Shown: positions 1-12,907, counted from the first letter of the stretch. The stretch is 64,000 nucleotides of DNA from Polytrichum commune (GCA_950295325.1 OX485804.1:19220001-19284000), one strand, 5' to 3'. Numbers and translations: made by a program. Notes: generated by a model from the letters alone, not told the origin.

Positions 1-1765
1 CGAGTCATCTATTTATGGTGGTTTTTATTTATAAACAATTATTTCTAGTATATTACTACATAAGTTACATTGTTATGAAGCATAAGAGTAATTTTCGAAT
101 TATTTTATTTTGATCAAAAAAATTAATAAGTTAATAAAGACTTATTTTTATATGTTATTCTATATAATATTAATATTTTATATCATTAAGATAAATTTTC
201 TACTTTCTGAAATTTTTGCATTAATTTACAAAAGGTATCAACTCAACATATTCTTTGTTTAAACGCTTTTGTTATATTACTATACATTCCAAAAGTTTTA
301 GATTTCATGGTGACTCTAGTTGCATTGTAAATCTATAATTCCCTAAGAGGTATTGCTAAGCAAATCCTTTGCTAAGGTCCCCTACACCTAGGTATGACCA
401 AGGTTTGGTTCATATTCAAATTTTAATAACACCTTGTTTTAAACAAGGTTAGGTTTATACTGGATTAATAGTACCTTGGTCTCGCTAAGATTTGGTTCAT
501 ATTCGATTAGTTTTATCTTGGTATAACCAAGGTTTGGTTCATAATACTGAATTTGAATCGTCTTTTCATTACACACCTAATTGATTGATAATTCCTTTGT
601 GTTGGGTTGAATCATATGCAACTCTTACAAACCAAGGTGTGATTACATTTTTCATCAAATGCTTAGTTGCAAAATTTCAAAACAAATGGGAATCAATGTA
701 TCGTGATAACCATGCAACGATACTTGACTGGATCCCATGCTATGGTTCCCTATGGTCCGTTTGCATTACAAATTAGGGGACCGTCCATGCGGAATTTATT
801 AACCTTGGTTGATCCAAGCACGTTCATCACATATTCATAAGCTACATTGACTTACATGCTTTATAATATTTCTTACCAATAGAAATGTGTCTTATGATAG
901 TATACTTCAATAAAAATAGGAAAATATCATACCTTAAATTCTTTGTATAGGTTCAACTCAATGTAATATATAATATTTTCTAGGAGGTGGGAAAAAAAGT
1001 CGCCATACTTCTTTTTGGTGCATTAGAGGTTTCGAAAGTAAAAAAAAATACCAAAGTACCAAGATGCACAAGATTTTATATGAATGAATTGATTATTAAT
1101 ACATACATACCAAGCTAAGTCACTTGATTTTCAAACCCGATGCTTTTGGTTCAAATTGGATGCTTATATTACCTTGATCTAACTATGGTTGAATACAACC
1201 CGAATGTCTATAAGACCTTTATCTAACCAAGGTTTCATTCACATTGGATTAATAATATCATAGCCTAACCAAGGTTTGGTTCAATTATGAGAAATGGTTC
1301 CTTGGTCTTGTTGTTTCGAAACAAATGAATCAATTTGTTTAAGATAATATTAAATGTTGGGTGTTATTTTTTATTTTTAAATTTACTAGGTGTGAGGCTC
1401 TGAATGAATTGATAACAATGTGCATATAGGTTCCAAACAAATGAATCCATTATTAATACATGTGTTGGATTTTATTTTTATTTTAAAAGTGAATTGAATT
1501 AATACTTGAGGTGTAAGGTTGTTCAAATTGATTTAATACCTAGGTATTGTATTTTTGAGCCCAACCAATTAACCCAACAAACATAGTTAAAGTACTGCCA
1601 ACCTAAGGTATGAATACTTTATCAATAATAATGCAAGTCACCAATATATGACAAATGCCTTTATCAAACTATGGCATATACTCATAACCTTGGGGGTGGT
1701 TGATATTTTGGAGATTTCTATTGGAGGTTTTAATGATTCTTTATACATGTAGTTACAACCAACAC
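1..1765. other. AT-rich non-coding stretch with a recurring short motif
   Basis: I see no credible gene here. Between about 390 and 1,290 the motif CCAAGGTTTGGTTCA or close variants recurs about five times (near 394, 486, 518, 1,228 and 1,266), usually followed by a TATTC-like tail. That suggests an old, diverged repeat. The last 35 bases before 1,766 resemble 8,497-8,530 in reverse, so they probably belong to the older element that the 1,775-8,828 element interrupted. Confidence 0.4.
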
Positions 1766-1774
1766 TTGCACAAC
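1766..1774. repeat. Target site duplication, left copy (TTGCACAAC)
   Basis: TTGCACAAC lies directly before the GGGGAGTGCTATC terminus and is repeated exactly at 8,829-8,837, directly after the opposite terminus. Nine bases is the usual MULE target duplication length. Confidence 0.8.
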
Positions 1775-2440
1775 GGGGAGTGCTATCTTGTGAGCGGTGA
1801 GCAGTGAGCGGTGAGCGATGAGCAGTAATTTGTGAGCGGTGAAGAAAACAAAATATTTGGTAATAGGACCCCTAGTATCCTATAACCGTGGCCTAAAGAA
1901 ATAAATTTTTAGGGTTCAATAATAAGAAGATTGGGGAGGACAAACAATATGAATGCTAGATTGCAAGTAGTGAGCAATGAAAATACCAATATGTACATGA
2001 CTCGGGGTTGCTAGTATGTGAGCATGCGAGTGTGAACCTGTGAGCCTTCAATTTTTTCCCGGTTATGGTTTGTAAATCTGTTGGGGGCCTATGATTGTGG
2101 AATTACATGTAAGGGTCTATAGTCCAAATGAACAACAAATGAGAATGTTGCTATAACAATTTTGTATAAAAAATGAACTAATATACATTCAACTGTTGAG
2201 ATAATAATAATGTAATTGGAGACAATGTGTAAGCAAACTCATGTTGAAAACAAGTGTAGCATGTTAGAATGTCTCACTATAATACACATGAATGTAAAAT
2301 TTGAATACATCATAACACCATCATGAGGGTGACATTTACGAAGTGCAAAACATAAAGAACAACAAAAGTGAATTGTAGATATAAATCGGGTAGTAGGTTT
2401 AAATTGTTGAAGTTCTTGGAAATCAAATATAAAAAATAAA
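1775..2440 (+). repeat. Long terminal segment, left, inverted copy at 19,530-20,202
   Basis: About 665 bases here match the reverse complement of 19,530-20,202 nearly base for base, for example the blocks ending in CCTATAACCGTGGCC and the ATTTTTTCCCGGTTATGG block. The outermost 100 bases are runs of GTGAGCGGTGAGC-like hexamer-ish repeats. The matching end at 20,202 belongs to the older element, so the two elements share this long subterminal region. Confidence 0.75.
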
Positions 2441-4070
2441 AAATAGTGGGCACATGATCCATACCATCTGGAAGATAGTTGATGGACATATGCATATTAG
2501 CCACAGTAACATCAAAGAGCTTCTCGGTCTCAATAGCCAACTGCCAAATACAAAATAAATATTAGAAAAATTGAATGATTGAAAAAATATTTTTTTTCAA
2601 AAAACATAAACAAAAAATTATCACCTGAGCCCACCAAGTAGCTTTATCAAGTCACTTAGGAAACTCTATATCATTGAATTTTGGTTTCGGAAACTTGAGA
2701 GCCTCACGAAGAGTAATTGAACTGTTCCACCTCTCAAGCCACTTAATCTTCATAGATGTATCCATTGCCAAAGTTGCTAACATCCAAAGTTTTTTTTGAA
2801 TCATCTCAGGATTCTCATCGTGAGTTTCATAATGAGACTTCACCTGCTTTAAGAACATAGGAGAATGTCTAGGATCTGCAATGGAAAGTTGTTTCTTTAG
2901 TTCCAAATGGGAAGTCAATCCTACCCTCTCCACAGCTTTGGAAACAAATTCACCCACTGCACTTGAAGTCCAATGTGTAGAATCAGGGTATTTCTCATAA
3001 AATTTCCTTTGACCAGTAGCAGCAACATCTCCCAACTCTTGCTACACCAAGGAAAAAATATATAAGAGTATGATAAATCACACATAATAAAAATAAGATG
3101 TAATAAAACATATAGTTATAGAATTCAAAATAAAAAGAAAAAAATAATACAAGAAAAAAAAACGTGAAAAACTAATACTTTAGAAAAATAACCTAATATA
3201 GAAATCCATTAAGAACCTCAACAGTAAAAGGGAACCAAGTTCTATATTTGGATTTTTATTTGGCATCAGCGGCAGTAAGATCTTCTTTGGAGACAACTTT
3301 TAAAAAATATGAAAGTGATTGTCCAACAATGCTTTGAATGCGGCAAAGCTTATGAACAAGATTCGTACAAACAAGATTTTTACTTCCTCATGACAAAATA
3401 AAACAACCAATGATAAGCCACGGAAAAGAAATATACAATAAAAAAATAAACTTAAAAGAAAACCAAATGAACCGAACACATAAAAAGAGAAGAATGAAAG
3501 AATTATCACTTCATGTAAAGCTGCCAACATGGTTGCAATATCTCCCTTGACGTCTAAAATAATACTTTCAACAACATAATGTCAAGCATGATCATGTATA
3601 TGACTCGATTAATAATGGACAACCATGTTTGCAAACGGTGGTTTCCATCCCACATCATAAACATTTTGCGAGAGAAAACTTTGAGGTCCTCATCAGTTTG
3701 TAATATTTTTTAAAAGGCATCATTTGTCCATACCCAATTTTCACTTCATGATTCACTGATATTATCCAGAACATCTATCGTTTTCCCCTCATTGTTTTCC
3801 AAGGCCATGTAAAAAATCCCGTTGCCCTCCATATAACCACATGCAACAAAATGTGCACCCAGATTCATAACGTTATTTTTCAAAAAAGACCTAACAACAG
3901 GCAATGCAACCATTTGACATAGTGGAATGTTGAATTTTAATTTTGCCCTTAGTTGATACCTCAACCGTTCAAGACGGGAAGATGTGTTGACAGTTTCTTT
4001 CTTAAAAATGCATGCAATTCCAATTCCAATTGATCTTCATAAAGATGTACAACTTCCATATCTAAATCAC
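2435..4070 (-). pseudogene. ParB-like (DGNHR) gene remnant, N-terminal part of a ParB/methyltransferase-type protein
   Basis: Read on the minus strand from an ATG at 4,070, the exon pieces give MEVVHLYEDQLELELHAF, then RLRYQLRAKLKFNIPLCQ, an ACGYMEGNGIFYMALENN stretch, and KMFMMWDGNHRLQTW with the DGNHR motif at 3,635-3,649. DGxHR is the signature loop of the ParB/sulfiredoxin-like fold. An exon at 2,650-3,045 encodes a charged helical segment, and 2,435-2,535 encodes LAIETEKLFDVTVANMH. In-frame stops (near 3,762 and 3,715) and a frameshift at about 3,975 break it. The older element carries the 5' end, part of this exon and the downstream exons in the opposite orientation (14,084-17,853), which is where the methyltransferase half survives. 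It is transcribed away from the transposase, with the palindrome array between them. The ParB-like assignment rests on the motif and its context only. Confidence 0.55.
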
Positions 4071-4230
4071 AAAAATATCATCCATAAGAAAGATAAAACT
4101 AAATTAAAAGAAATATATACATATGAAAGAAATTACATATGCAAACTTAAATAATATACAAAAATATTTATGAAAGTGAGAGTATACATAATGAAAACCA
4201 CATATAGAATAGAATCTGAAATTTCAATAT

Positions 4231-5698
4231 GGATGGCTGTTAACGGTCACCCTTGTTGGAGGAAAAAAAATGAAGGAAATGAGTGTATACATGAAGAAAG
4301 ATACATATATAGAAAATAATATAAAATTTTAATAAGGGTGGAAATGAATGTATACATGACAAAAAATACATATATAGAAAAGAATATGAAATTTTAATAA
4401 GGGTGAAAATGAGTGGATATATGAAAAAATAAACTTATATACCAATAAATTTGAAATGCAACCAAGGATGGCCGTTAACAACCACACTTTTAGATGGAAC
4501 AGACATAAGAAATATATGTATATATGTGATTTTATTTCAAAGAAATTATGTTGTTAAATGAAGACTGAAACCCAAGAAGGGGTACCCTAAACTAGAAAAT
4601 AGAAATTAGCATCATACAAAGGGTGGCCGTTTGACGACCACTCTAAACTAGAACACAGAAGTTGGCATCATAAAAAGGGTGGCCGTTAACGGCCACACTT
4701 TAAGATGGAACAGACATAAGAAATATATGTATATATGTGATTTTATTTCAAAGAAATTATGTTGTTAAATGAAGACTGAAACCCAAGAAGGGGTACCCTA
4801 AACTAGAAAATAGAAATTAACATCATACAAAGGGTGGCCGTTGACGGCCACCCTAAATTAGAACACAGAAGTTGGCATCATAAAAAGGGTGGCCGTTAAT
4901 GGCCACACTTTTAGATGGAACAGACATAAGAAATATATGTATATATGTGATTTTATTTCAAAGAAATTATGTTGTTAAATGAAGACTGAAACCCAAGAAG
5001 GGGTACCTTAAACTAGAAAATAGAAATTAACATCATACAAAGGGTGGCCGTTGACGGCCACCCTAAACTAGAACACAGAAGTTGGCATCATAAAAAGGGT
5101 GGCCGTTAATGGCCACACTTTTAGATGGAACAGACATAAGAAATATATGTATATATGTGATTTTATTTCAAAGAAATTATGTTGTTAAATGAAGACTGAA
5201 ACCCAAGAAGGGGTACCTTAAACTAGAAAATAGAATTAACATCATACAAAGGGTGGCCGTTGACGGCCACCCTAAACTAGAACACATAAGTTGGCATCAT
5301 AAAAATGGTGGTTGTTAACGGACACACTTTTAGATGAAACATACATAAGAAATATATGTATATATGTGATTTTATTTCAAAGAGATTATGTTGTTAAATG
5401 AAGACTGAAACCCAAGAAGGGGTACCCTAAACTAGAAAATAGAAGTTAGCATCATACAAAGGGTGGCCGTTGACGGCTACCCTAAACTAGAACACAAAAG
5501 TTGGCATCATAAAAAGGGTGGCCATTAACGGCGACACTTTTAGATGGAACAAACATAAGATATATATATATATATATATATGTGATTTTATTTCAAAAAA
5601 AATATGTTGTTAAATGAAGACTGAAACCCAAAAACGGGTACTCTAAACTAGAAAATAGAAGTTAGCATCATACAAAGGGTGGCCGTTAACGGCTACCC
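4231..5698. repeat. Palindrome array (GTGGCCGTTAACGGCCAC type) with six 210-bp tandem units
   Basis: A unit starting at AGATGGAACAGACATAAG repeats at 4,492, 4,703, 4,913, 5,123, 5,332 and 5,542, a period of 209-211 bases. Each unit holds two copies of a near-perfect palindrome with core GGCCGTTAACGGCC, for example 4,679-4,696 (perfect), 4,831-4,854, 5,041-5,064 and 5,251-5,272. About 14 copies are recognisable, some eroded. The array fills the space between the ParB-like gene (minus) and the transposase (plus), so it occupies the divergent promoter region of this element. A (TA)n run lies at about 5,560-5,582. Confidence 0.85.
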
Positions 5699-5962
5699 AT
5701 TTGGAAGAGAAATACACCTTGATTTGAGTCACTTTCCGGAGTTGCTATAACGTTTTCAAATATTCTAATTTATTTCCAAAAAAAATCAAGTGCATAGATT
5801 ATAGCTTTTCCATTCACTTCAATTTTTTTCAAAGTTTTTGGAGATGATATCAATTGTACATAAATCGCCAAAGTCTATTGAAATTAATATGATTAGATTT
5901 CCTGCATAAAATCTTCATTTTTTGAAGATTTTAGAAGAATCTAAGATGTTCTAATTGTTTTT

Positions 5963-7921
5963 TTGGCTCTAAAACATGCAAAACAAAATCATTTTGTTCA
6001 TGCTATATACCATTGGAATCATATTCTCGGCGTGCACAATATAGTATACATTACATACCTCCAAATTTATTTTGATTTTAAAGTTATTTTCTTACGATTT
6101 CGTTCGTACAACCTACCTCCATCTCCGCCTCAGAAGATTGTTCTTCTTTTTCGTATTGTGTGGCGTATTTCTCCATGGTTGCACGTGAGCGTATATGTCT
6201 TTTCCATTGGTCTACGAGCTTGGATAAGATGACCCAAAAATATATCAAACCATCATTGCAGTTTCAACACAAGTAATTATGCAATGATTACAAAGATGCG
6301 AAAACAATGGACGACGCCGAGACTAAGTATCATGTGATTCGTTCTTGGTGGTTGTCATCCGGATCTGCATCGGAAGAAGGCATCCTTGGCCTTTCAGAGT
6401 GATTGGGTTTTTAGCACTTTCGTTACAGACAATGGGGTGGTCATATGTTATTTGTAAGTACATATCAAAATTCAATATTCAATGTCATTTATTTTTCTTC
6501 TATTATTATATATATCTTCTATTTTTATTATCCTCATATTTATGTGTTGTTCATAGGATATGACAATAGAACAACGTGCGGAAATGCCAACATGCAACCT
6601 TGCAGAGACTGTACACAAAAATGGCTCCAACAGTCCGGCAACAAGATGACTTGTTTATATGAAGCTACAGTGGATGACATGATCCGTGCCTTCATGCAAA
6701 TTACAAATTACCGGACATGGTTGAAAGGGGGTCTGATGGTAAAGGTCTTGATTCGGCATTCTTGAAATTCAAAACGGCTGCCAGGTGTGGAGATCCAAAA
6801 ATGTTGGCTGATGCCATGAAGTCTTATCTAGGGGCAGAAGACGTCAACACTAGAGATTGTGCATTGGAAGGGTCAGAGCTCTTTGGTTCCACCAAACGTA
6901 AACTCAACCTATCACTGGGTGTTGATTGTGACTCTCATCGACCCGACAAAGTGAACTATTTCATTCCTCGTCCCAACACCCGAGCAACTCGTCAACGCAT
7001 AGAGGAATCGTTGAATTTTGCAATTCATGTTGTGGCTCATACCACATCTGTGTTAGAGACTGATTGTCTTGCTTCTAAGTGGCACATTACAAGATTGCCA
7101 CCCAACTCAGCCAAACGATGTTGGGTACTGCAGGCCATTACAGGGACTATGTACAATACCAAAGTCGGGATTGGGAAACATGGCACACCTGCTCCAACAT
7201 ACAAAGGGCTCAAGAAGGAATTTTGCTCTCCCAACAATGTGGAGTATGAATTTTAGTTTTGCCTTGACGATATTAAGCATTGTGTGAGTGGCAGTATGAA
7301 GAAATATGTGTTGGATTGACCTATAGTACCCAACATGTGGCCGGTGAAGATAGGTACCAATCTGTCGAGAGAGGAGGTTCTGGCACTTGAAGATGCTGAA
7401 TTTCAACTACAGCAGAGGGAGGCATTGTCCCCTCGTCGTAGGCTTTCAACAATCGCAACTCTTCCCAACCCTCGCTCGCATTTTTGTATGCCACCAAACC
7501 CGGACGTCCACCCTACATTCAGGTTTGGGAAGACAGTGCGTCGTAATCCAACAGCACCGCTGGCGGATCACAAAAACAAATGGGAAAGCACCGGACTCAT
7601 GGAAGATTACTATGTGGTTGGGGTCACTGCCATTCCATATCCAGGCTTTGGAGTGATAATCAACATTGTCTCCAAGCAGGATATCACGTACCATGTCACA
7701 ATTGGCGATATCCCGCATTGCATATGCCCGGATTTCACGAAAATGTCATCTCATGCATCGGGAAAAAAAGGAAAATGGGGTATTGTAAACATCTTTATTA
7801 TGTGTTTAGATTTTTGTGCAAGGTGGATTACGAGAGTGACAAGTTCATTCATGCACCTACATATACATATAATGAGGTCATGCAACTACTTGAACTTGCT
7901 GATATTGTAAAATGTGAGTAG
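5963..7921 (+). pseudogene. MULE-type transposase remnant with C-terminal SWIM zinc finger
   Basis: Frames at 6,345-7,910 can be strung into a transposase-like C-terminal half: a YHVIRSWWLSSG segment, AARCGDPKMLADAMKSYL, RPNTRATRQRIEESLNFAIH, and finally CICPDF with YCKHLYYVFRFLCKVDY, a CxCx(n)CxH SWIM finger as found after MULE catalytic domains. Stops at about 7,253 and 7,318 and several frame changes show it is dead. Compared with the copy at 9,413-12,412 it lacks about 1.77 kb, including the DDE-containing part. The junction falls between TTTTCGTATTGTGTGGC (about 6,165) and CACGTGAGCG (about 6,185). It is the internally deleted partner of the other copy. Confidence 0.7.
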
Positions 7922-8065
7922 TATTGCAAATGTTCGATTAAGCAACATATATTTGAATGTCAATAAATGGCATGTTTTGGTTTGGATTATTATAACAAAA
8001 ATTAGTTATGGATTGAAAGTCTTTCAAATGATTCAGTAACTTCAATTCTATTTAGACTACGATCC

Positions 8066-8420
8066 AACCGTGAGCGGTTTGATTGAATCACACAGATAAA
8101 TAATAACAAGTTTCTAAAAATAAAAAATAATCAACAAGATTCTACGCACATCCGCGTAGTAACCTCTTCTTGGTATCCGCCTATAGATTATTCCTACTTT
8201 ATCATTAGCTCAATTTGGGATAGCACCAGTCAATGTAACCAACCGGATTCAAACCCGGGTTGATCCAGACCTAATACTAGTCTCTTACACAACTCGTATC
8301 TACAGGCGGATGTCTCAAAATCTAGTAGCTACCTACATATTGACTATTTCTAATATATAATTTCCTTGCTTTTGTAGATTGTGGGCCTTAACTGAGCCCG
8401 TGAGCGGTTTGAGTGGTTCA
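8066..8420. repeat. Insert with tRNA-type B-box-like sequence (SINE-like?), mutated copy
   Basis: About 350 bases bounded by CCGTGAGCGGTTTGA-like sequences (8,068 and 8,399) interrupt a duplication of the transposase 3' end (7,856-8,030 versus 8,431-8,610). It contains GGATTCAAACCCGGG, a mutated reverse B-box. The older element has the same insert at 8,925-9,275 in reverse, so the insertion predates the split of the two copies. A SINE is one reading; no A-box or poly-A is clear. Confidence 0.35.
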
Positions 8421-8683
8421 CAATTATGACACCTACATATACGTATAATGAGGTTATGCACTTACTTGAACTTGTTGGTGTTGTGAAATGTGAGTAGTTG
8501 TACAAGTGTGGGTTGTAACTACATGTATAAGGATGTCAATAAATGACATGTATTGGTTTGGATTATTATAATAAAAATCAGCAATGGATTGAAAGTGTTT
8601 AAAATGATCCATGGCAATAGGGTCCTTTCACGTGTGCTTCATTTTAAATACTGGCAATTTACAATTGAAAATATGCAATTAAT

Positions 8684-8828
8684 TTGTTAAAATTATGGTT
8701 ATGTACCCTAAGCCTGTATGTCTTTACTAAATTTGGAGTCATTGCTCATATGTTACTGCTCATTGCTCATGTGTTACTGCTCACCGCTCACCGCTCACTG
8801 CTCATCGCTCATAAGATAGCTTCCCTCC
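8684..8828 (-). repeat. Right terminal inverted repeat of the 1,775-8,828 element
   Basis: Read in reverse from 8,828, the sequence is GGAGGGAAGCTATCTTATG followed by GAGCGATGAGCAGTGAGC-type repeats, the counterpart of the left end at 1,775. It is immediately followed by TTGCACAAC (8,829-8,837), the second copy of the target duplication. Confidence 0.75.
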
Positions 8829-8924
8829 TTGCACAACTACTCACATTCTACAACACCAACAAGTTCAAGTAGGTGCATAACCTCATTATACGTATATGTA
8901 GGTGCCATAATTGTGAGGCATTCA

Positions 8925-9275
8925 AACCGCTCACGGGTTGAGTTAAGGCCCAGAATCTATAAAAGAAAGGAAATTAGATATTAGAAATAGTCAATATGTA
9001 GATAGCTACTAAGTTTTGAGACATCCACCTGTGGATGCGAGTTGTGTAAGAGACTGGTATTAGGTCTGGATCAACCCGGGTTCGAATCCGGTTGGTTACA
9101 TTGACTGGTGCTATCCCAAATTGAGCTAGTGATAAAACAAGAATAATCTATAGGCGGATACCAAGAAGACGTTACTACGCGGATGTGCGTAGAATCTTCT
9201 TAAATATTTTGTATTTTTAGGAACTTGTTATTATTTATCCGTTTGAATCAATCAAACCGCTCACAGTTGGGTCGT
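8925..9275. repeat. Insert with intact tRNA-type B-box (SINE-like?), second copy
   Basis: This is the reverse counterpart of 8,066-8,420. Here the B-box is intact: GGTTCGAATCC at 9,079-9,089. No cloverleaf and no convincing A-box at the right spacing can be drawn, so it is not called a tRNA gene. Confidence 0.35.
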
Positions 9276-9412
9276 AGTCTAAATAGAAATGAAGTTACTG
9301 AATCATTTGAAATACTTTCAGTTCATTGCTAATTTTTATTATAATAATCCAAACCAAAACATGTCACTTATTGACATTCAAATATATATTGATGAATAGA
9401 ACACTTGCAATA

Positions 9413-12412
9413 CTACTCACATTCTACAATACCAACAAGTTCAAATAGTCGCATGACCTCATTATAAGTATATGTAGGTGCATGAATGAACTTGTCACTC
9501 TCGTAATCCACCTTGCACAAAAATCTAAACACATAATAAATATGTTTACAATACACCCATTTTCTTTTATTTTCCAATGCATGAGAGGTCATTTTCGTGA
9601 AATCCGGGCATGTGCAATGCGGGATATCGCCAATTGTGACATGGTAGGTGATATCCTGCTTGGAGACAATGTTGATTATCACTCCAAAGCCTGGATATGG
9701 AATGGCAGTGACCCCAATCATATAGTAACCTTCCATGAGTCTGGCGCTCTCTCATTTGTTTTTGTGATCCATCAACGGTGTTGTTGGATTATGACGCATT
9801 GTCTTCCCAAACCTGAATGTAGGGTGGGCGTCCGGGTTTGGTGGCATACAAAAATGCGAGCGAGAGATGGGGAGAGTTGCGATTGTTGAAAACCTACGAC
9901 GAGGGAACAATGCCTCCCTCTGCTGTAGTTGAAATCCAACATCTTTAAGTGCCAAAACCTCCTCTCTCAATAGATTGGTACTTATCTTCACCGGCCACGT
10001 GTTGGGTACTATAGGCCAATCCAACACATATTTCTTCTTACTGCCACTCACACAACGTTTGATGTCGTCAGGGTAAAACCAAAATTCATACTCCACATTG
10101 TTGGGAGAGCGAAATTCCTTCCTGAGTCCTTTGTATGTTGGAGCAGGTGTGCCATGTTTCCCAGTCCCGACTTTGGCATTGCACATAGTCCCTGTAATGG
10201 CTTGCAGTTCCTAACATCGTTTGGCTAAGTTGGATGGCAATCTTGCAATGTGAGTATGAGCCACAACATGAATTGCAAAATTCAACGATTCCTCTATGCG
10301 TTGACGAGTTTCTTGGGTGTTGGGACGATGAATGGAATAATTCACTTTGTCAGATCGATGAGAGTCATAATCAACACCCGGTGGTAGGTTGAGTTTGCGT
10401 TTGGTGGATCCAAAGAGCTCTGACCCTTCCAATGCACAATCTCTAGTGTTAACGTCTTCTGCCCTTGGATAACATTTCATGGCATCAGCCAACATTTTTG
10501 GATCTCCACACTTGGCAGCCGTTTTGAGTTTAAGGATGCCGAATCAGGACCTTTACCATCAGACCTCCCTTTAAACCATATCTGGTAATTTGCAATTTGC
10601 ATGAAGGCACGGATCATGTCGTCCACTGTAGCTTCAGATAAACAAGTCATCTTGTTGCCGGACTGTTGGGGCCATTTGTTGTGTATAGTCTCTGCAAGGT
10701 TGCATGTTGGCATTTCCGTACGTTCTTCTATTGTCATATCCTATGGACAACACACAAATATGAGGATAAGAAAAATATAAGATATATATAACAATGGAAG
10801 AAAAATGAATGACATTGAATAATGAATTTTGATATGTACTTACAAATAGCATATAACCATCCCATTGTCTATAACGAAAGTGCCAAAAACCCAACCACTC
10901 TAAAAGCCCAAGGATGTTTTTTTTCCGATGTAGCTCCGGATGACAACCACCAAGAACGAATCACATGATATTTAGTCTCGGCGTCATCCATTGTTTTCGC
11001 GTCTTTGTAATCCTTGCATATTTGCTTGTGTTGAAACTGCAAGGATGGTTTGATATACTTTTGGGTCACTTTATCCAAGCTCGCAGATCAATAGAAAAGA
11101 CATGTACGCTCACGTGCAATCATGAATAGACTTGGGTCACCATCCCCGTAAATCGTCCTCACTGCATTTCAATTAGCTTGAGCACTATCAGCCATAAACC
11201 CTTTGAAATTTATATTTGGTATACTATTTTTTGCCATGACATAATTCAAATTCTTCCAAAATAGAATTTGTGCTACACCATCTTCAGATTGTATGTCACA
11301 ACACGCAATGGTTAATACTTTACAGTATCGACTGTCGTACACATGGCAAGTCATTGTCGTCTAGTCTTTCAAACGTTTGACATGGTCAAACATAATTCAT
11401 GAATTCTCCATATTCTCCCAACTTGCATCTTCTTCAAAAGTTCTACACCACTACTTCGAAGGTCTACAAACATCTTTAAAAAAAACATTTTATTTTTTTA
11501 TTGCCCTGGGAACCGACTACCATAGACGAACTTAAAAGCAGAGTGGTCTTTAAGTGTCATAATACTCTCCATAGTTCCCATTCCATTACGCAAAAAAACG
11601 CTTTGATCCAGATACAAAATTATGATAATTTTGGGGACGCAAGAATGCTGAATTTGTCCATGACCACCTCTAAAGATGAACCAACCAAATAATGGTTTTC
11701 GCCAGTATCGGAAGATTTGATAAGGTAATCGGCCAGAAATTGTTTGCTCGCTGTTATAACTATGGCAGAATTCTTTTGCTATGGATGTTTTCAATACTTC
11801 ATTTGCAACGCATTGGTATGCCATGTCCAATGATTTACAGCATGTGTCATTACCCACACGATGATCATGTACACCAAGATGAATGCAAGCCGTGGACATT
11901 GCAACAAATGTGGAGTGAATGTATATTATTCGAGCATGATACAAAGCAATGCACACAGGTATGGAACGATATACCTTACACTCAATAGTGGACCTAGTAG
12001 GGAGAACATTACCCACAACAAATGGGAAAGAAGTTGAACCAGCCCATTCAGTGTTGTTCCGGAAACCCCCATTGCGATGCATGTAATCACAATAGTCATT
12101 AGGAGATTGGATATGACCTGCACAAGTAGACTACTGAAAGGATAATCCAAAATCATTTTGGATATTTGTGGTTTTGGTGGTACACCAAGGGTGTCCGTCG
12201 CACATCTTGTCCATGCCGTTCTGTTTGTTTATCTTGTTCGAAAGCTTCATATAGTTGATTGTATTATTTTTATTTTTATTATATATATATATATATATAT
12301 TTAGTTGGATTATGATGGGTATTAACACATCTATGTTGTTATGTGCTAGCAAGGTGATGTTGGCGATTTTGTTATGAAGAACCAAAATTTGTAGCAAGTC
12401 CATGACCTCCAC
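9413..12412 (-). pseudogene. MULE-type transposase, more complete copy but frameshifted
   Basis: On the minus strand, from about 12,412, the fragments run in this order. First comes a Cys/His-rich N-terminal region (GHPWC, CDYMHRNGGFRNNTEW, ACIHLGVHDH). Next is a catalytic-looking part, ACCDIQSEDGVAQ then NINFKGFMADSAQANWN (11,160-11,300), with Asp residues placed as in MULE DDE domains, followed by ARERTCLFYW. Then come YHVIRSWWLSSG and the RQRIEESLNFAIH region, and a C-terminal SWIM finger (CTCPDF, YCKHIYYVF, about 9,535-9,625). Total length would be near 850 residues, in the MULE range. Frame changes near 11,160, 11,350, 11,500, 10,640 and 10,210 break it. It diverges from the gene starting at 14,084, with palindromes between. 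Confidence 0.7.
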
Positions 12413-12541
12413 GAAGACACCCTATCTATGCTGACACCATGGCTTCCGTTTGGAGTTCATAAATTTAGAAGCCAAATTATGATTAACATCCATGAAATGC
12501 ATATTGTTGAGAGTGGACAATGTAGTACAAAGAGAAGTTGA

Positions 12542-12907
12542 ATGCATTTAAATGCAAAAGAACGTCATTTATCCATGTTAATAGTGGTGACTCCAGTGGA
12601 AGGTTGGAAAAAAAATAGGCAAAAAAATAGCTTTTATTTTTTAAATAAGAAACAATTGTCAAGGGCTAGAATGAATAGACGTGTTCCTCGAATGACAGGA
12701 GTGGACCTATTATGTACAATAAGAAATTTGACGTACGAAGATATTGTGGCATGCGAAATGATAACGGAAAATGTCTTCGAACATCAAGCTCCTACATGTG
12801 AAGTTCAACCATATATCGTCTCTGAATGTAATGAGGACGATGAAGGGGATGAAGATTATGACAAAGGCAACGACGAAGAACAAGCCACACAATACGAAAA
12901 AGAATAA
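12542..12907 (+). CDS. Small acidic-tailed ORF of unknown status inside the older element
   Basis: A 121-codon frame starting at an ATG encodes a basic first half (MNRRVPRM region) and a strongly acidic C-terminus (ECNEDDEGDEDYDKGNDEEQ). It lies upstream of the transposase on the opposite strand, in the part missing from the younger element. I recognise no family. It may be a real small protein, an exon, or chance: the region is AT-rich and no splice or TATA evidence is clear. Confidence 0.25.
   Translation: MHLNAKERHLSMLIVVTPVEGWKKNRQKNSFYFLNKKQLSRARMNRRVPRMTGVDLLCTIRNLTYEDIVACEMITENVFEHQAPTCEVQPYIVSECNEDDEGDEDYDKGNDEEQATQYEKE

Larger units (their letters stand above)
1775..8828. mobile_element. 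MULE-like DNA transposon, 7.05 kb, with TIRs and 9-bp target duplication
   Basis: The left end reads GGGGAGTGCTATCTTG followed by GTGAGCGGTGAGC-type repeats. The right end, read in reverse, is GGAGGGAAGCTATCTT followed by the same type of repeats. Exact 9-bp duplications flank it. From left to right it holds a minus-strand ParB-like gene remnant (2,435-4,070), a palindrome array (4,231-5,698), a plus-strand transposase remnant (5,963-7,921) and a tRNA-like insert (8,066-8,420). Both genes are broken, so the copy is non-autonomous. It lies in opposite orientation inside a related older element that continues at 8,838. Relative to that element it lacks the equivalents of about 11.1-12.9 kb (transposase 5' part) and about 14.6-19.5 kb (methyltransferase exons). 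Confidence 0.75.

Noticed and set aside
9045-9140. tRNA gene
   Set aside because: A B-box is present but there are no stems or A-box at the correct distance.
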